The notes beneath the pieces were generated by a model. That model saw nothing but the letters and a program-made list of their open reading frames with translations, did no database searches and had not been told where the DNA came from. This document shows, one piece after another, positions 1-9,307 of a stretch of DNA of 64,000 bases; the stretch's first letter is position 1; every line of letters starts with the position of its first letter. The position numbers were made by a program, and so were the translations under genes. Origin of the DNA: Armatimonadota bacterium (GTDB lineage: Bacteria > Armatimonadota > Chthonomonadetes > Chthonomonadales > Chthonomonadaceae); contig JAGWMJ010000010.1 in assembly GCA_028871815.1 (NCBI GenBank), forward strand, positions 62,001 through 126,000, written 5' to 3'.

Positions 1-243
1 GCAACCATACCAGCCGCATTCATGGACAAGGTTGCAGCGCTGCTCGCCGTTCCGCGCGCCGCCGTTGAGGGCTATCTCCGGATGCCGCCCACGCTGTCGC
101 ATGGCGCGAGCTTCTATGCCAACGAGCCACCAAAAGCCGCCCGAACTGAGTCTTGGACCGAAGCCATCGAAGCGGCGCCGGATATGAGTGTTGAACAGAA
201 GAAGCCGTGGTTGACGGAAGAGATCCTGCCGCAGGATGAATGA
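1..243 (+). CDS. C-terminal part of a probable HTH-type regulator, partial at window edge
   Basis: The frame is open from the first base of the window, so the gene starts upstream. The first internal ATG is at 22. About 80 residues are visible: a helical stretch (AALLAVPRAAVEGYLRMPP) followed by a polar acidic tail. I do not see a diagnostic HTH motif because the N-terminus is missing. The call rests on context: the stop codon overlaps the ATG of the next gene by 8 nt, and that gene begins with an ImmA/IrrE protease domain. Family knowledge says ImmA/IrrE proteases are normally encoded next to the XRE-family repressor they cleave. Alternative: any small accessory protein of the same operon. 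Confidence 0.5.
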   Translation, partial: ATIPAAFMDKVAALLAVPRAAVEGYLRMPPTLSHGASFYANEPPKAARTESWTEAIEAAPDMSVEQKKPWLTEEILPQDE

Positions 244-3200
244 TTGGGCGGCAGCGCGCCGCGATGCGGTCACCTGGCGCCGTGAGTTGGGCCTCGACAG
301 CGCCGGGAACCCAACCTGCATTCCGGGCGCAGCCGCCGTCCATGCTGCACTGACTGCCTCCGGTTTCACAGTGACGCTGCTTCGCCCCGATGACCCGCTG
401 CTTGGCGGCGCCATCGCCGTACTGGACCGCTGCGCCGGCCAAATCTGGATGCGGAGCGATCTGGATGATGAACGTAGGCTCTTTGTCACGGCGCATGAGC
501 TGGGCCACTACCGGCTCCATCCGGACTACTCCGGTGGTGAGTCGAGCGCGGTGGCCAATGAAGAGGCATGGGGCGACGACCTCTTCGACGAGGCAGTTGG
601 GTACAGCCCGGTAGAACGGAACGAGAACGAAGCAAACGTCTTCGCGGCGGAGTTTCTTATGCCGGCGCAAGTACTGCAGCATCTGTTTTATGATCAGGGA
701 TGGACGGCCACACAGATCGCCGCGCACCTGGGTGTTGGGTACGAGAGACTCCTGCGCCGGATGCCACACGCCCTCCTGCTGCCAGATGTGGAAAAGTCGC
801 CGGCAGTTGACACGCAGCCAGGCAGCCTGCAACTGGATGCCGAGCAGCAAAGGGCCGCATGGCTTGAGACCGGACCGGCTCTGGTTGACGCCGGCCCAGG
901 AACCGGCAAAACCAGAGTGCTCACAGCGCGAATAACGTGGCTGATGGAGCACCAACACATCCAGCCGCATGAGATACTCGCGCTCACGTTCACCAACCGC
1001 GCGGCCAACGAAATGCGCACGCGGATCACCCGGGGTACCGGCGCAAAAGGCGAGCGCGTATGGATCGGCACCTTCCACAGCTTTGCGCTCGATCTACTTC
1101 GGAAGGAGGGTGCGGGCGTTGGTGTGGCTGCGCGCCCGGCCATAGCCGATACCGTGGACGCAGTTGCAATGCTGCTGGCGGAGCGGGACCGCCTTCAGCT
1201 AAGGACGTCCTCCGGTGAGCCTGCCTCGGCGCGTTGGCTGGCCGGAGGTCTGCAGGCCATCTCGCGCGCTTGCAACGCCCTCAAGTCGCCCGACAGCATC
1301 ACGGCTGCGGCGATTGGTCGCAGCGATGTAGCCGAAGTAACACGATTGTGGAGCGCGTTGACGACGCTGATGGAGGAGCGATCGATGCTCTTCCTGGGTG
1401 AGCTCGTGGCGCGGGCTGTCCACCTACTGCAGAAGGAGCCGGCCGTTCTACGGCGGCAGCAGGCGATGTACCACCATCTGCTGGTAGACGAATATCAGGA
1501 TGTGAACCAGGCCAGCGCTGAAATGGTTCGATTGATGGCAGGTGGTGGCAGCGGACTCTGGGTAGTCGGCGATGCGCGCCAGACAATCTGCCGATGGAAT
1601 GGCTCCGACCCCCACACGGTCTCCAATTTCCGCGCCGCATGGCCGAACGCAAGCGTGGTTTCGCTTCGCGCCAACTATCGGGCGGCGCCGCCGCTGGTCC
1701 GCCTGGTGAGCGGTGTGGCGTCGCACGAGGCTCTGCCGGGGCTGCGCGGCATGGGTTTTTCAATCGACGCCGCTACCCAACAATCGGGCGACCTCTGGAA
1801 CGCCGTGCGGCAGGAGGCGCCGGGGAACGAGATCACGATTGTTCGCGCTGAGGATGACGAGGCGGAAGCCGACTTTGTGGCTGAGCAGTGCAGTTCATCT
1901 CACCGCAAAGGACGCCCATGGCGCGATCACGCGGTTCTTTGCCGCACTCACGCTCAAGCGGCATCCATGGCCGATCGGCTCCGCCGGCGCGACGTTCCAG
2001 TGCTTGCCATGGGGATGATGTGGCAGCGTCCGGAGGTGCGCGACATGATCGCTCTTCTCAAAGCCGGCGGCGGCGACACGCTCGCATCTCGGAGGCTTTC
2101 GACCATCCCGGCGCTCTCCAGCGAAGCCGGACGCATTGCCGACGATCCATTCACAGCAAACGCAACAGCGGAAGAGCCGGGCGACACGTCATCGGCGTGG
2201 TCGCTACTGGCCGGCAGCCTCTTTGAGCGCACCGACTATCTCCGCAGCGCCGGCATTGCCGATAATGCCGAGGCAGCATGCCACCGGCTAAGCATATACG
2301 GTGTGCTGCAGCGTGCATGGCGACCTGCCGCCGCGTCGACGCGCCAACACAGGTTGATGACGCCTTGCGAGCTCGGCGACCGGCTTCTGCTTGAGATCGA
2401 GTGTCATGCCAACCGCGCTTCGGCGCCGCCTCCGGGACTCTATGAGATGGACGCGGTCAGCCTGCTGACTATCCACAGCTCGAAAGGCCTGGAGTTTCCC
2501 GTGGTATTCCTGCCGCAGCTTGCCGGCGAGCACTTTGAATGGCAGGCCGGCGCCGACATCGATAGCGACGACGCGGAGGACACGTCCAATGAGGCCTCCC
2601 TGGATGCTGAGTCACTCTTCTTTGTAGGACTTTCCAGGGCTCGGGATTCGCTGTTCCTCAGCTGGGGCGAGCTGAGCGACGGCCGGCCATGCCAGCCGGT
2701 GCGATTCCTGCAAGCCATTACCGGTGCGGCGCCCGCACAGTCGCGAAGGCGGGTCAATAGTCGGAACGAGCCGCCGACCGGACGTCCGGTGTTGCAAGGC
2801 TGCTCGCTGAGCAAGGTTACCGACTTTCAGTGGTGTCCGCGTTTGACCCTGTACAGAGAAGCGGGTGATACAGTCGGTGACACCACCAACCTCGTTCTAT
2901 TTCGTTTCGTTCAAACGGCCGTGGAGGCCGTAGGCGGCGCGTGCGCCGGCCGAGCCGCGGCAAATGTGCCGGATGTGGCCGAGCAAGCCATGAAGCAGTT
3001 CGCTGCGGACGCTGCTCCCGAGGAGCGCGCAGACTTGCAGCGGCTGTTGCCGCGCGCACTCGGCTTCTGCGCGGCAATCGCCGACGCCTGTGCAAGTAGG
3101 CATGTGGATCCAAGGCCGCGTGGATTGGTGCTTAGTACGAGGTGGGGTGAGATCCGCTCCAAACCCAATCTCGTGTGCAGCGAACGCGGAGATCTGGTTT

Positions 3201-3490
3201 TCGAGCGGCTGGTATGGCGCAGCCTTCGGGCCAGCGATGCCCGAGATGAGCGGTGCCTGATCTGGTCCGCATCACTGCGTCAGAAAGCCAAACGGCCGCC
3301 GCGCGTGTTTGTCCGCAGCCTCACAACGCGGGACGTGACCGAGGTTCAAAACACCAGACAGAACGAGGATCTTTGCGTCCGGACCGCGGAGGGAACTTTG
3401 CGCGAAATGGCCTCGAAGCAGTATCGGCCCGCACCCGCAGAGTACAAGTGCAGCGTGTGCCCAATGTTCCTTCTCTGCCCCCATAACTGA
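236..3490 (+). CDS. ImmA/IrrE metallopeptidase - UvrD/Rep-type helicase - Fe-S nuclease-like fusion
   Basis: A 1084-residue, three-module protein. Residues ~30-150 are an ImmA/IrrE domain with zinc motif HELGH (87-91) and the family signature NEANVFAAEFLMP (131-143). Residues ~200-840 are a superfamily I helicase: Walker A GPGTGKT (220-226), DEYQD (418-422), the GDARQTICRW motif, a TIHSSKGLEFPVVFLP motif, and FVGLSRARDSL as motif VI. The C-terminal ~220 residues keep the AddB/Cas4-type iron-sulfur cysteines: C867, then C1072-x2-C1075-x5-C1081. I cannot find the usual GxxD...ExK nuclease residues, so that domain may only bind DNA. The start overlaps the upstream gene (ATGAATGA), implying translational coupling. 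Inferred role: DNA-damage or foreign-DNA processing tied to cleavage of the neighbouring regulator. Confidence 0.85.
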   Translation: MNDWAAARRDAVTWRRELGLDSAGNPTCIPGAAAVHAALTASGFTVTLLRPDDPLLGGAIAVLDRCAGQIWMRSDLDDERRLFVTAHELGHYRLHPDYSGGESSAVANEEAWGDDLFDEAVGYSPVERNENEANVFAAEFLMPAQVLQHLFYDQGWTATQIAAHLGVGYERLLRRMPHALLLPDVEKSPAVDTQPGSLQLDAEQQRAAWLETGPALVDAGPGTGKTRVLTARITWLMEHQHIQPHEILALTFTNRAANEMRTRITRGTGAKGERVWIGTFHSFALDLLRKEGAGVGVAARPAIADTVDAVAMLLAERDRLQLRTSSGEPASARWLAGGLQAISRACNALKSPDSITAAAIGRSDVAEVTRLWSALTTLMEERSMLFLGELVARAVHLLQKEPAVLRRQQAMYHHLLVDEYQDVNQASAEMVRLMAGGGSGLWVVGDARQTICRWNGSDPHTVSNFRAAWPNASVVSLRANYRAAPPLVRLVSGVASHEALPGLRGMGFSIDAATQQSGDLWNAVRQEAPGNEITIVRAEDDEAEADFVAEQCSSSHRKGRPWRDHAVLCRTHAQAASMADRLRRRDVPVLAMGMMWQRPEVRDMIALLKAGGGDTLASRRLSTIPALSSEAGRIADDPFTANATAEEPGDTSSAWSLLAGSLFERTDYLRSAGIADNAEAACHRLSIYGVLQRAWRPAAASTRQHRLMTPCELGDRLLLEIECHANRASAPPPGLYEMDAVSLLTIHSSKGLEFPVVFLPQLAGEHFEWQAGADIDSDDAEDTSNEASLDAESLFFVGLSRARDSLFLSWGELSDGRPCQPVRFLQAITGAAPAQSRRRVNSRNEPPTGRPVLQGCSLSKVTDFQWCPRLTLYREAGDTVGDTTNLVLFRFVQTAVEAVGGACAGRAAANVPDVAEQAMKQFAADAAPEERADLQRLLPRALGFCAAIADACASRHVDPRPRGLVLSTRWGEIRSKPNLVCSERGDLVFERLVWRSLRASDARDERCLIWSASLRQKAKRPPRVFVRSLTTRDVTEVQNTRQNEDLCVRTAEGTLREMASKQYRPAPAEYKCSVCPMFLLCPHN

Positions 3491-3523
3491 CAGGGTCGGC
3501 ACCGTGGCCGGGTCGGCGATCGG

Positions 3524-4705
3524 TCAATTGGCGGCTTCAAAGAGCCCGGCGGCGCCCATGCCCCCGCCGACGCACATGCTCACGATGCCAAGCCCACCCG
3601 CGCCGCCACGCATGCGATGCAGGAGCGTGACCGCCTGCCGCGCACCGGTACATCCCAATGGATGCCCCAGCGCCACCGCACCGCCATTCGGATTGACCTT
3701 CAGCCTGTCCATCGGGAACTCTTTAAGCACTGCCAGCACCTGTGCTGCAAACGCCTCGTTCAACTCGACGGTGCGGATATCGCGGAGTTCCACGTTCGCC
3801 GCATGCAGCAGTCGCGGAACCGCATATGCCGGACCGATACCCATGGTTTCAGGCGGCACACCCACGACGCGGTATTCGCGAAACGTTCCCAATGGCGCAA
3901 CTCCGAGATCACGCGCGCGTTCGGGTGACATCAACACAACTGCGGCTGCGCCATCGCTGCGCTGCGACGAGTTGCCCGCCGTGACTACGCCGTCGGGCTT
4001 GAATGCCGGCTTGAGGGCCGCAAGCGCTGCAGCGGATGTTTCAGCCCTTGGGCACTCGTCACGGTCAACAACGTGAGAGCTGCTACTCAGCTTGCCATCA
4101 GAACCAAAAGTGGCGAACTGCACGGGTACACCAACGATTTCATCATCGAACCGCCCGTCGGCCATGGCGGCGAGGGCCCGCTGATGACTTTCGAGAGAAA
4201 AATCGTCGGCGTCCTCGCGCGTGATGGCGTACTGCTGAGCAAGGTTCTCGGCAGTCAACCCCATGCTGAGATAGGCGTCCGGATACGACGCGAGCAAACT
4301 GGGATTCGGCTTTACCGGCGACTTATCAAACGGCACCAGGCTCATGCTCTCCACGCCGCCAGCCACCACGATGTGGCACTGGCCAGCGGCTATTCTCTGC
4401 GCCCCAATCGCGATAGCCTCCAGTCCCGAGGCGCAAAAGCGGTTTACCGTGACGGCAGGTACCGAAATGGGCAAATCGGCTCGCAGCGCGGCAATGCGGG
4501 CCACGTTCATGCCCTGCTCTTGCTCCGGCATTGCGCAGCCGAAAACTACCTCGTCCACCAGAGCGGGGTCGAAGGCGCCCGCACGCTCAATTGCCGCCTT
4601 TATGACTATGGCCGCCATGTCTTCGGGACGCGCGAACCGCAGCATACCGCGGGTAGCGCGCCCTATCGGCGTTCTCGCTCCGGAAGCAACGACTGCATCA
4701 ATCAA
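3524..4705 (-). CDS. fadA: Acetyl-CoA acyltransferase (thiolase)
   Basis: 393 residues, the normal thiolase length. It catalyses thiolytic cleavage of 3-ketoacyl-CoA, the last step of beta-oxidation (or the reverse condensation). The nucleophile is C91 in NRFCASGLEA. The C-terminal motifs NPNGGAVALGHPLGCTGAR (with the catalytic His and second Cys) and CVGGGMGAAGLFE are intact. It starts with TTG at 4705 behind AAAGGGGTGG, about 6 nt upstream. It lies downstream of the fadN-type gene on the same strand, separated by a glycosidase gene. Together the two cover enoyl-CoA hydration, oxidation and thiolysis. A biosynthetic acetoacetyl-CoA thiolase cannot be excluded from sequence alone. Confidence 0.9.
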   Translation of the reverse strand: MIDAVVASGARTPIGRATRGMLRFARPEDMAAIVIKAAIERAGAFDPALVDEVVFGCAMPEQEQGMNVARIAALRADLPISVPAVTVNRFCASGLEAIAIGAQRIAAGQCHIVVAGGVESMSLVPFDKSPVKPNPSLLASYPDAYLSMGLTAENLAQQYAITREDADDFSLESHQRALAAMADGRFDDEIVGVPVQFATFGSDGKLSSSSHVVDRDECPRAETSAAALAALKPAFKPDGVVTAGNSSQRSDGAAAVVLMSPERARDLGVAPLGTFREYRVVGVPPETMGIGPAYAVPRLLHAANVELRDIRTVELNEAFAAQVLAVLKEFPMDRLKVNPNGGAVALGHPLGCTGARQAVTLLHRMRGGAGGLGIVSMCVGGGMGAAGLFEAAN

Positions 4706-4730
4706 TTCGCCACCCCTTTCAATGCCGTGA

Positions 4731-6860
4731 TCATCGAACGGAGCCGGTAACAGCCATCATCGCGCCAGCCGGCACGGTGAACGTGGACTCAGGCGCCACC
4801 GTCTCCCGCGCCTCCTGAATTGGCCCGTCTGGATTGGCGGCCCCTTCGACACCGTTCGGATGCCAGCCATACTGATCCGGGCCAAAGACAGATACCTTGA
4901 CGCTGCCCCGGAAGCCACTATCCCGGGTCGAATGAAAAACGACGCGGAATGCATGCGCCGAGGTGAAGTCCTTGTTAATTACGAGAAGGCCCCAGCGGCC
5001 ATCCGGACGCTTTGCCGCATAGGCCGTTACAATAGTTTGGCCCAGTTGATTGGTCATGCTGCTCGCCGCCGTGTACACGGTGTGCTCGCCGCCGCCAGGC
5101 GACAGCCAGTCCTGTGTGATCAGTCTGGCCGCGAAGTATTGGGCCGACGGAAACCGGATATCGTTGAGTGAATCACTCGGGAACATCGAGAGCACTCCCC
5201 AGCAGTCTCCGGAAGGCGACGGTTCGAGCGGCTCAGGCTCGTATTCGTAGTAGAACGCCCCACTTCCGCCATCCGTCAGAAAACTGCCGAGAAAGTCGCC
5301 GATCCAGTCGGCGCCACCTACATCCACAGCCGCCTCGTTGTAATTGGCAGCGCAATTGTATTCGGTGATGTATACCGGCACACCCGCCGGCGCTCCAGCC
5401 AGTTTCAACATCTGGAAGAATCGTGCCACGATCACCGGTTCCGCCACAAGGTCATCCGTCGGCATGGAGCTGATTGAGAACGGATAGTGCTCAAACGAGA
5501 GAAAACCCAGACGACCGAGCGCGCCGCGCAGGCTTAAGTAGCGGAAGAACCGATGAAGCCACGAGGTATCACCATCCGAGTCGGGCCACGCAGCTACAGC
5601 GTCGGTCGTTTGCAGAACTGGCCCGCCGAGCGGCACCTTTGGGGCAACCCTCCGGATGGCGGTCGCCCACTGGATCCAAAGCGCGGCGTAATCCTCCGGC
5701 ACGATATACTGGCCATCCGGCTCCTCACCGAGTTCGACACCTGCCAGCGGATAACCCTTCTTGACGAGGTAGGCGATCTCCGCTGCAGCGTCATCTGGTG
5801 TTCCGTACAGCATGCTCACCGGGACCATGGCGGGCAAGTGGCGAGCGATCGGCGAGCCTAGAACCTGGTCTAGCCCCGGCTGCTCCTGGTCGATAACCTG
5901 ATCCGAACTGCTGTGCCAGGGATCGACCGAGGATACCCAGGTTACAGTCTGACCCGAATCCGGCTCGTGAACCACGTCGTCGATGAACGAACCATCGGCC
6001 CCAATCACTCCGACGTACACTTCGTCCACGGCATAGCCCATCGCATTGCGAGGATCGCTGTTGCCATGGGTATCCCACGTATTGGAAGAGGCGGTCATCA
6101 AAATGCGGACAAAGCGCACGAGGTCGGGTGAGGCCGCAAGCTTACGTACCTCATCGCGCCCCTCACCACGGTCAATTGCGCCGGCTGGGAAAGTCTGCCA
6201 GCCGCCATGTGCCGGGTCGCTCATCGCCTGCGGTCCGGTCCAGTACTGCACCTGATAGCTCACGGCGTACGGATTCGCCCAGCTGATACGGATCGCATCC
6301 ACATCCACACGCTGGCCGAGGTCCAGGACAATCCACTGCGGATGAGCGGCATCCGGCTCACCGGTGTACCGCGAGCTCAGATACGGATCGCTCTTCCAGT
6401 ACGTGTGCCCGTGTCCGTCTGTCAGGCGCGAGTAGTCGTCATTGTTTGCTTGATCGTGGGTAAAACCACGGTGCGGCAGCCGGAATCCCCACGAATCGAT
6501 AATTGAGCCGGAGGCCGGCGCCGAACCGGTGAAGTATCCTGCGCCGGTCGGGTCGCTCCATGTTCCGGTCGGTGACCAGTGCCACGCCTGAACGCTTAGC
6601 TCGGTGTATAGCCGATAGCTCACCGGCTGCCACCCCGCCGAAAGCATCTGGCTGACATTTTGCCGCGAGTAGATATAGGGGATGGAACCGGCGTGCTGAG
6701 AATCGACCGACGCCCCGAGGGCGGTGCGAGGGTCAAACCGGTTGGTACTCGCCGAAGGACGCGCATCCACAGTAATCTGCCCGACCGTCTGGCCGTTCGC
6801 CGGCGACGCCACCATGTTCAAGCCGTACAGCGCAATCGCTCCGTGAAAGCACGCTCGCAA
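4731..6860 (-). CDS. Secreted clan GH-A-like glycoside hydrolase with discoidin-type domain
   Basis: About 709 residues using a TTG start at 6860. That start gives a signal peptide (MRACFHGAIALYGL...VASPA). An ATG at 6815 is the alternative, and neither has a clear ribosome site. Residues ~100-260 read like an F5/8 type C (discoidin) carbohydrate-binding domain, with a TYWKSDPYLSSRY patch and WIVLDLGQRVDVDAIRISW. A TIM-barrel-like catalytic part follows: GVELGEEPDG carries a plausible acid/base Glu and VYITEYNCA a plausible nucleophile Glu, as in GH39/GH30/GH5-like enzymes. A beta-sandwich tail ends the protein. Substrate unknown. It sits between the two beta-oxidation genes. Confidence 0.65.
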   Translation of the reverse strand: MRACFHGAIALYGLNMVASPANGQTVGQITVDARPSASTNRFDPRTALGASVDSQHAGSIPYIYSRQNVSQMLSAGWQPVSYRLYTELSVQAWHWSPTGTWSDPTGAGYFTGSAPASGSIIDSWGFRLPHRGFTHDQANNDDYSRLTDGHGHTYWKSDPYLSSRYTGEPDAAHPQWIVLDLGQRVDVDAIRISWANPYAVSYQVQYWTGPQAMSDPAHGGWQTFPAGAIDRGEGRDEVRKLAASPDLVRFVRILMTASSNTWDTHGNSDPRNAMGYAVDEVYVGVIGADGSFIDDVVHEPDSGQTVTWVSSVDPWHSSSDQVIDQEQPGLDQVLGSPIARHLPAMVPVSMLYGTPDDAAAEIAYLVKKGYPLAGVELGEEPDGQYIVPEDYAALWIQWATAIRRVAPKVPLGGPVLQTTDAVAAWPDSDGDTSWLHRFFRYLSLRGALGRLGFLSFEHYPFSISSMPTDDLVAEPVIVARFFQMLKLAGAPAGVPVYITEYNCAANYNEAAVDVGGADWIGDFLGSFLTDGGSGAFYYEYEPEPLEPSPSGDCWGVLSMFPSDSLNDIRFPSAQYFAARLITQDWLSPGGGEHTVYTAASSMTNQLGQTIVTAYAAKRPDGRWGLLVINKDFTSAHAFRVVFHSTRDSGFRGSVKVSVFGPDQYGWHPNGVEGAANPDGPIQEARETVAPESTFTVPAGAMMAVTGSVR

Positions 6861-6907
6861 CGCTGTGCCGTAAACAGAACCGCATCGCCGAATCCACCGG
6901 TCTGCGC

Positions 6908-9307
6908 TCAATTTCGAACCGGACGTCCCGTTTCCAGCATTGTCTTGATACGTTCTGCCGTCTTCACAGTGCTGCAAAGCCGCACAAACGCTTCTGCCTC
7001 CAACTGCAGCATGTATTCCTCGGTTACGGTCGACGGGTGCGGGAGATTGCCGCCGCACATCACCGACGCCAGTTCGTGTCCGATCAATGCGTCGTGCTCG
7101 CTGATATAACCTGACCGGCGCATGATATGAAGTTCCAGATCGAATCGTGCGATGCCGTCGCTGCCCATTGCGGAGATCGCCGCCGGCTCGGCAGCATGCC
7201 ACGGTTGCGAAGCCATCTCCAGTGCGATGGCGCGTGTCGTGGCGACCACCGCGTCACTGTTCGCCACCTGAATGTCGTCGGGCCGCAAATAGCCCAGCGA
7301 AACCGCTCCGCGGGCACTCGACGAAATCTGCGCCATGCCCATCGCCTCAAAGGCGCGGTGCACGTACGGGAAGGCATCCACACCGGCTGCCGGCGGCATT
7401 CCCGCCAGCGCACGTACAACCAGTTCCGTGGTGCCGCCCGCGGCGGGAATGACACCAACGCCGGCCTCGGGCAGGCCGATGTAACTCTCAGCAGCCGCCA
7501 CAACCCGTGCTGCATGGAGCATTACCTCGCAGCCGCCGCCCAGGGCGTAGCCGTGCACGCCAGCCACGACCGGCACACGGGCGCGCTTCAGCCGCAGCAG
7601 CGCCAACTGGAGGCGTTGGCCCAGATTGAGCATCGAATCCCAGTCCCGCTCATAAATACCCATCAGGACAAGCTGCAGGTTGAAGCCTGCGGAAAAGTGC
7701 TCACCCTGATTGGCGATGATGAGCGCCGCGCCATTTCGCTCAGCCTCTTCACGACTGGCGTCGATGAACGCCGAAATGCCGTCACCGAGCACATTCATCT
7801 TGGAGTGGAATTCCAGACACAGGATGCCGTCGCCGGTATCCAGCAGTGAAAGATCGGGCGTTTCGCGGATAACACCTCCCGACCCCCTCACTCGCGCCAG
7901 CGAGAGGAACTTCGGCGCCTCCACGATCTCGCTCCGTGGCGGAGCGCCGGTGACATCGACGCACAGCCTGGCGCCGTCCATGGCGGTATAGAAGCTATCC
8001 GCGCCGGTCTGGAGAGCCTGCTCCACGCACGCCGGCACCGCCAGGCCGTCCTCTGCGACGCGCTCGGCGAACCAGCGCAAGCCAAGCGCATCCAATGTCT
8101 CAAACGGACCCAATTCCCAACCAAAGCCCCAGCGGCAGGCGTTATCGATGGCCGGCAGTGTGTCCGCTATTTCCGCGGAGATGTCTGAGGCACAACAGAG
8201 CAGATCGCGCAACACCTCCCAGAGGAACATCGCCTCCGGCGACGTGTCGGCCAGGAGTTTCCTCAAGCGCTCGGCCAGCGGCAGAGCCCGCACATCGGCG
8301 AACCGGCTCAACCTGGCATCGTGGCGTGGTCGGTAATTCAGTGTTGCCCAGTCCAGCGCCAATATCTGACGATCCGGCAGTCGCTTATAGAATCCCGCGC
8401 CCACCTTCTCGCCGATCCGGCCTTGCTCGAGCAGCGTTGCCATCGGCTCGGGTAGATCCAGCGAAGAGTGGTACCGGTCGCGAACGAGCCGGGAGGAAAG
8501 GTTCGCTGCGACATCCGCCGTAATGTCCAGCCCGCATATATCGCAAAGACGGAAAGTACCGCTCTTTGGGCGCCCGATCAAGGGACCTGTCAACGCGTCC
8601 ACGGTTTCCACGTTCAGGTCGTATTTCAGCGCAGCATGGACCGTACGCATCATGGCAAACACGCCCAGTCGGTTTGCGATGAATCCCGGAGTATCGTGCG
8701 CGTAAGCAACCCGCTTACCGAGGACGTCCTCAGAGAACCCGGTAAACTGCTCAAGGACCGCCGGGGATGTCTCCGGTGTTGGAATGATCTCCATAAGCCG
8801 CATATACCGCGGTGGGTTGAAGAAGTGCGTGCCGAAGAAGCGCTCCCGGAAGCTGTCGCTGCGCCCGGCGCTCATGTCGGAGATCGAAAGACCACTAGTA
8901 TTTGTCGTTATAATCGCCGTCGGTCCAGCGGCTCCTTCGATCGCGGCCAGTACGGAGCGCTTTATCTCAGCGGATTCCACCACCGCCTCAATAACCCAGT
9001 CGGCGCCCGCCATCCAATCCAGATTGTCGGTGGTGTTTCCCGCGCGAATACGGGACTTGTCAGAGGGAGCAAAGAATGGATCCGGCCGGAGTTTTGCGGC
9101 TCGCAAGATTCCTGCGGAAGCCATCGAACTGCGATCCGTTCCGTCGGTAGAGACCACGTCTAACACGTCGGCCTGCCAGCCGACATTGACAAGGTGCGCT
9201 GCGATCTGCGAGCCCATGACACCGCCGCCGACGACGACCGCCCGGCCCGAACCCGTGTGTTGGTTCATCATCAAATACGTCTCGCTTCTGGTGCGTCCGC
9301 GGGCCAT
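6908..9307 (-). CDS. fadN: 3-hydroxyacyl-CoA dehydrogenase / enoyl-CoA hydratase fusion, FadN type
   Basis: 799 residues. The N-terminal NAD-binding fold has VVVGGGVMGSQIAAHLVN, followed by the 3-hydroxyacyl-CoA dehydrogenase C-terminal domain (HDTPGFIANRLG). An enoyl-CoA hydratase (crotonase) domain is C-terminal, with EHFSAGFNL and GVHGYALGGGCEVMLHAARVV forming the oxyanion hole. The dehydrogenase-then-hydratase order is that of Bacillus FadN, opposite to E. coli FadB. The ATG at 9307 directly follows the stop codon of the upstream glycosidase gene. A second ATG pair 12-13 codons in (9271/9268) lies just before the Rossmann motif and may be the true start. Cytoplasmic; oxidises enoyl-CoAs to ketoacyl-CoAs for the nearby thiolase. 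Confidence 0.88.
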   Translation of the reverse strand: MARGRTRSETYLMMNQHTGSGRAVVVGGGVMGSQIAAHLVNVGWQADVLDVVSTDGTDRSSMASAGILRAAKLRPDPFFAPSDKSRIRAGNTTDNLDWMAGADWVIEAVVESAEIKRSVLAAIEGAAGPTAIITTNTSGLSISDMSAGRSDSFRERFFGTHFFNPPRYMRLMEIIPTPETSPAVLEQFTGFSEDVLGKRVAYAHDTPGFIANRLGVFAMMRTVHAALKYDLNVETVDALTGPLIGRPKSGTFRLCDICGLDITADVAANLSSRLVRDRYHSSLDLPEPMATLLEQGRIGEKVGAGFYKRLPDRQILALDWATLNYRPRHDARLSRFADVRALPLAERLRKLLADTSPEAMFLWEVLRDLLCCASDISAEIADTLPAIDNACRWGFGWELGPFETLDALGLRWFAERVAEDGLAVPACVEQALQTGADSFYTAMDGARLCVDVTGAPPRSEIVEAPKFLSLARVRGSGGVIRETPDLSLLDTGDGILCLEFHSKMNVLGDGISAFIDASREEAERNGAALIIANQGEHFSAGFNLQLVLMGIYERDWDSMLNLGQRLQLALLRLKRARVPVVAGVHGYALGGGCEVMLHAARVVAAAESYIGLPEAGVGVIPAAGGTTELVVRALAGMPPAAGVDAFPYVHRAFEAMGMAQISSSARGAVSLGYLRPDDIQVANSDAVVATTRAIALEMASQPWHAAEPAAISAMGSDGIARFDLELHIMRRSGYISEHDALIGHELASVMCGGNLPHPSTVTEEYMLQLEAEAFVRLCSTVKTAERIKTMLETGRPVRN

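Noticed and set aside
20-1078. Long open frame on the minus strand (352 codons) opposite the helicase gene
   Set aside because: Antisense to a strongly supported gene; codon pattern and composition are those of a GC-rich shadow, with no recognisable domain.
4073-4750. 225-codon plus-strand frame opposite the thiolase
   Set aside because: Antisense shadow of a complete thiolase.
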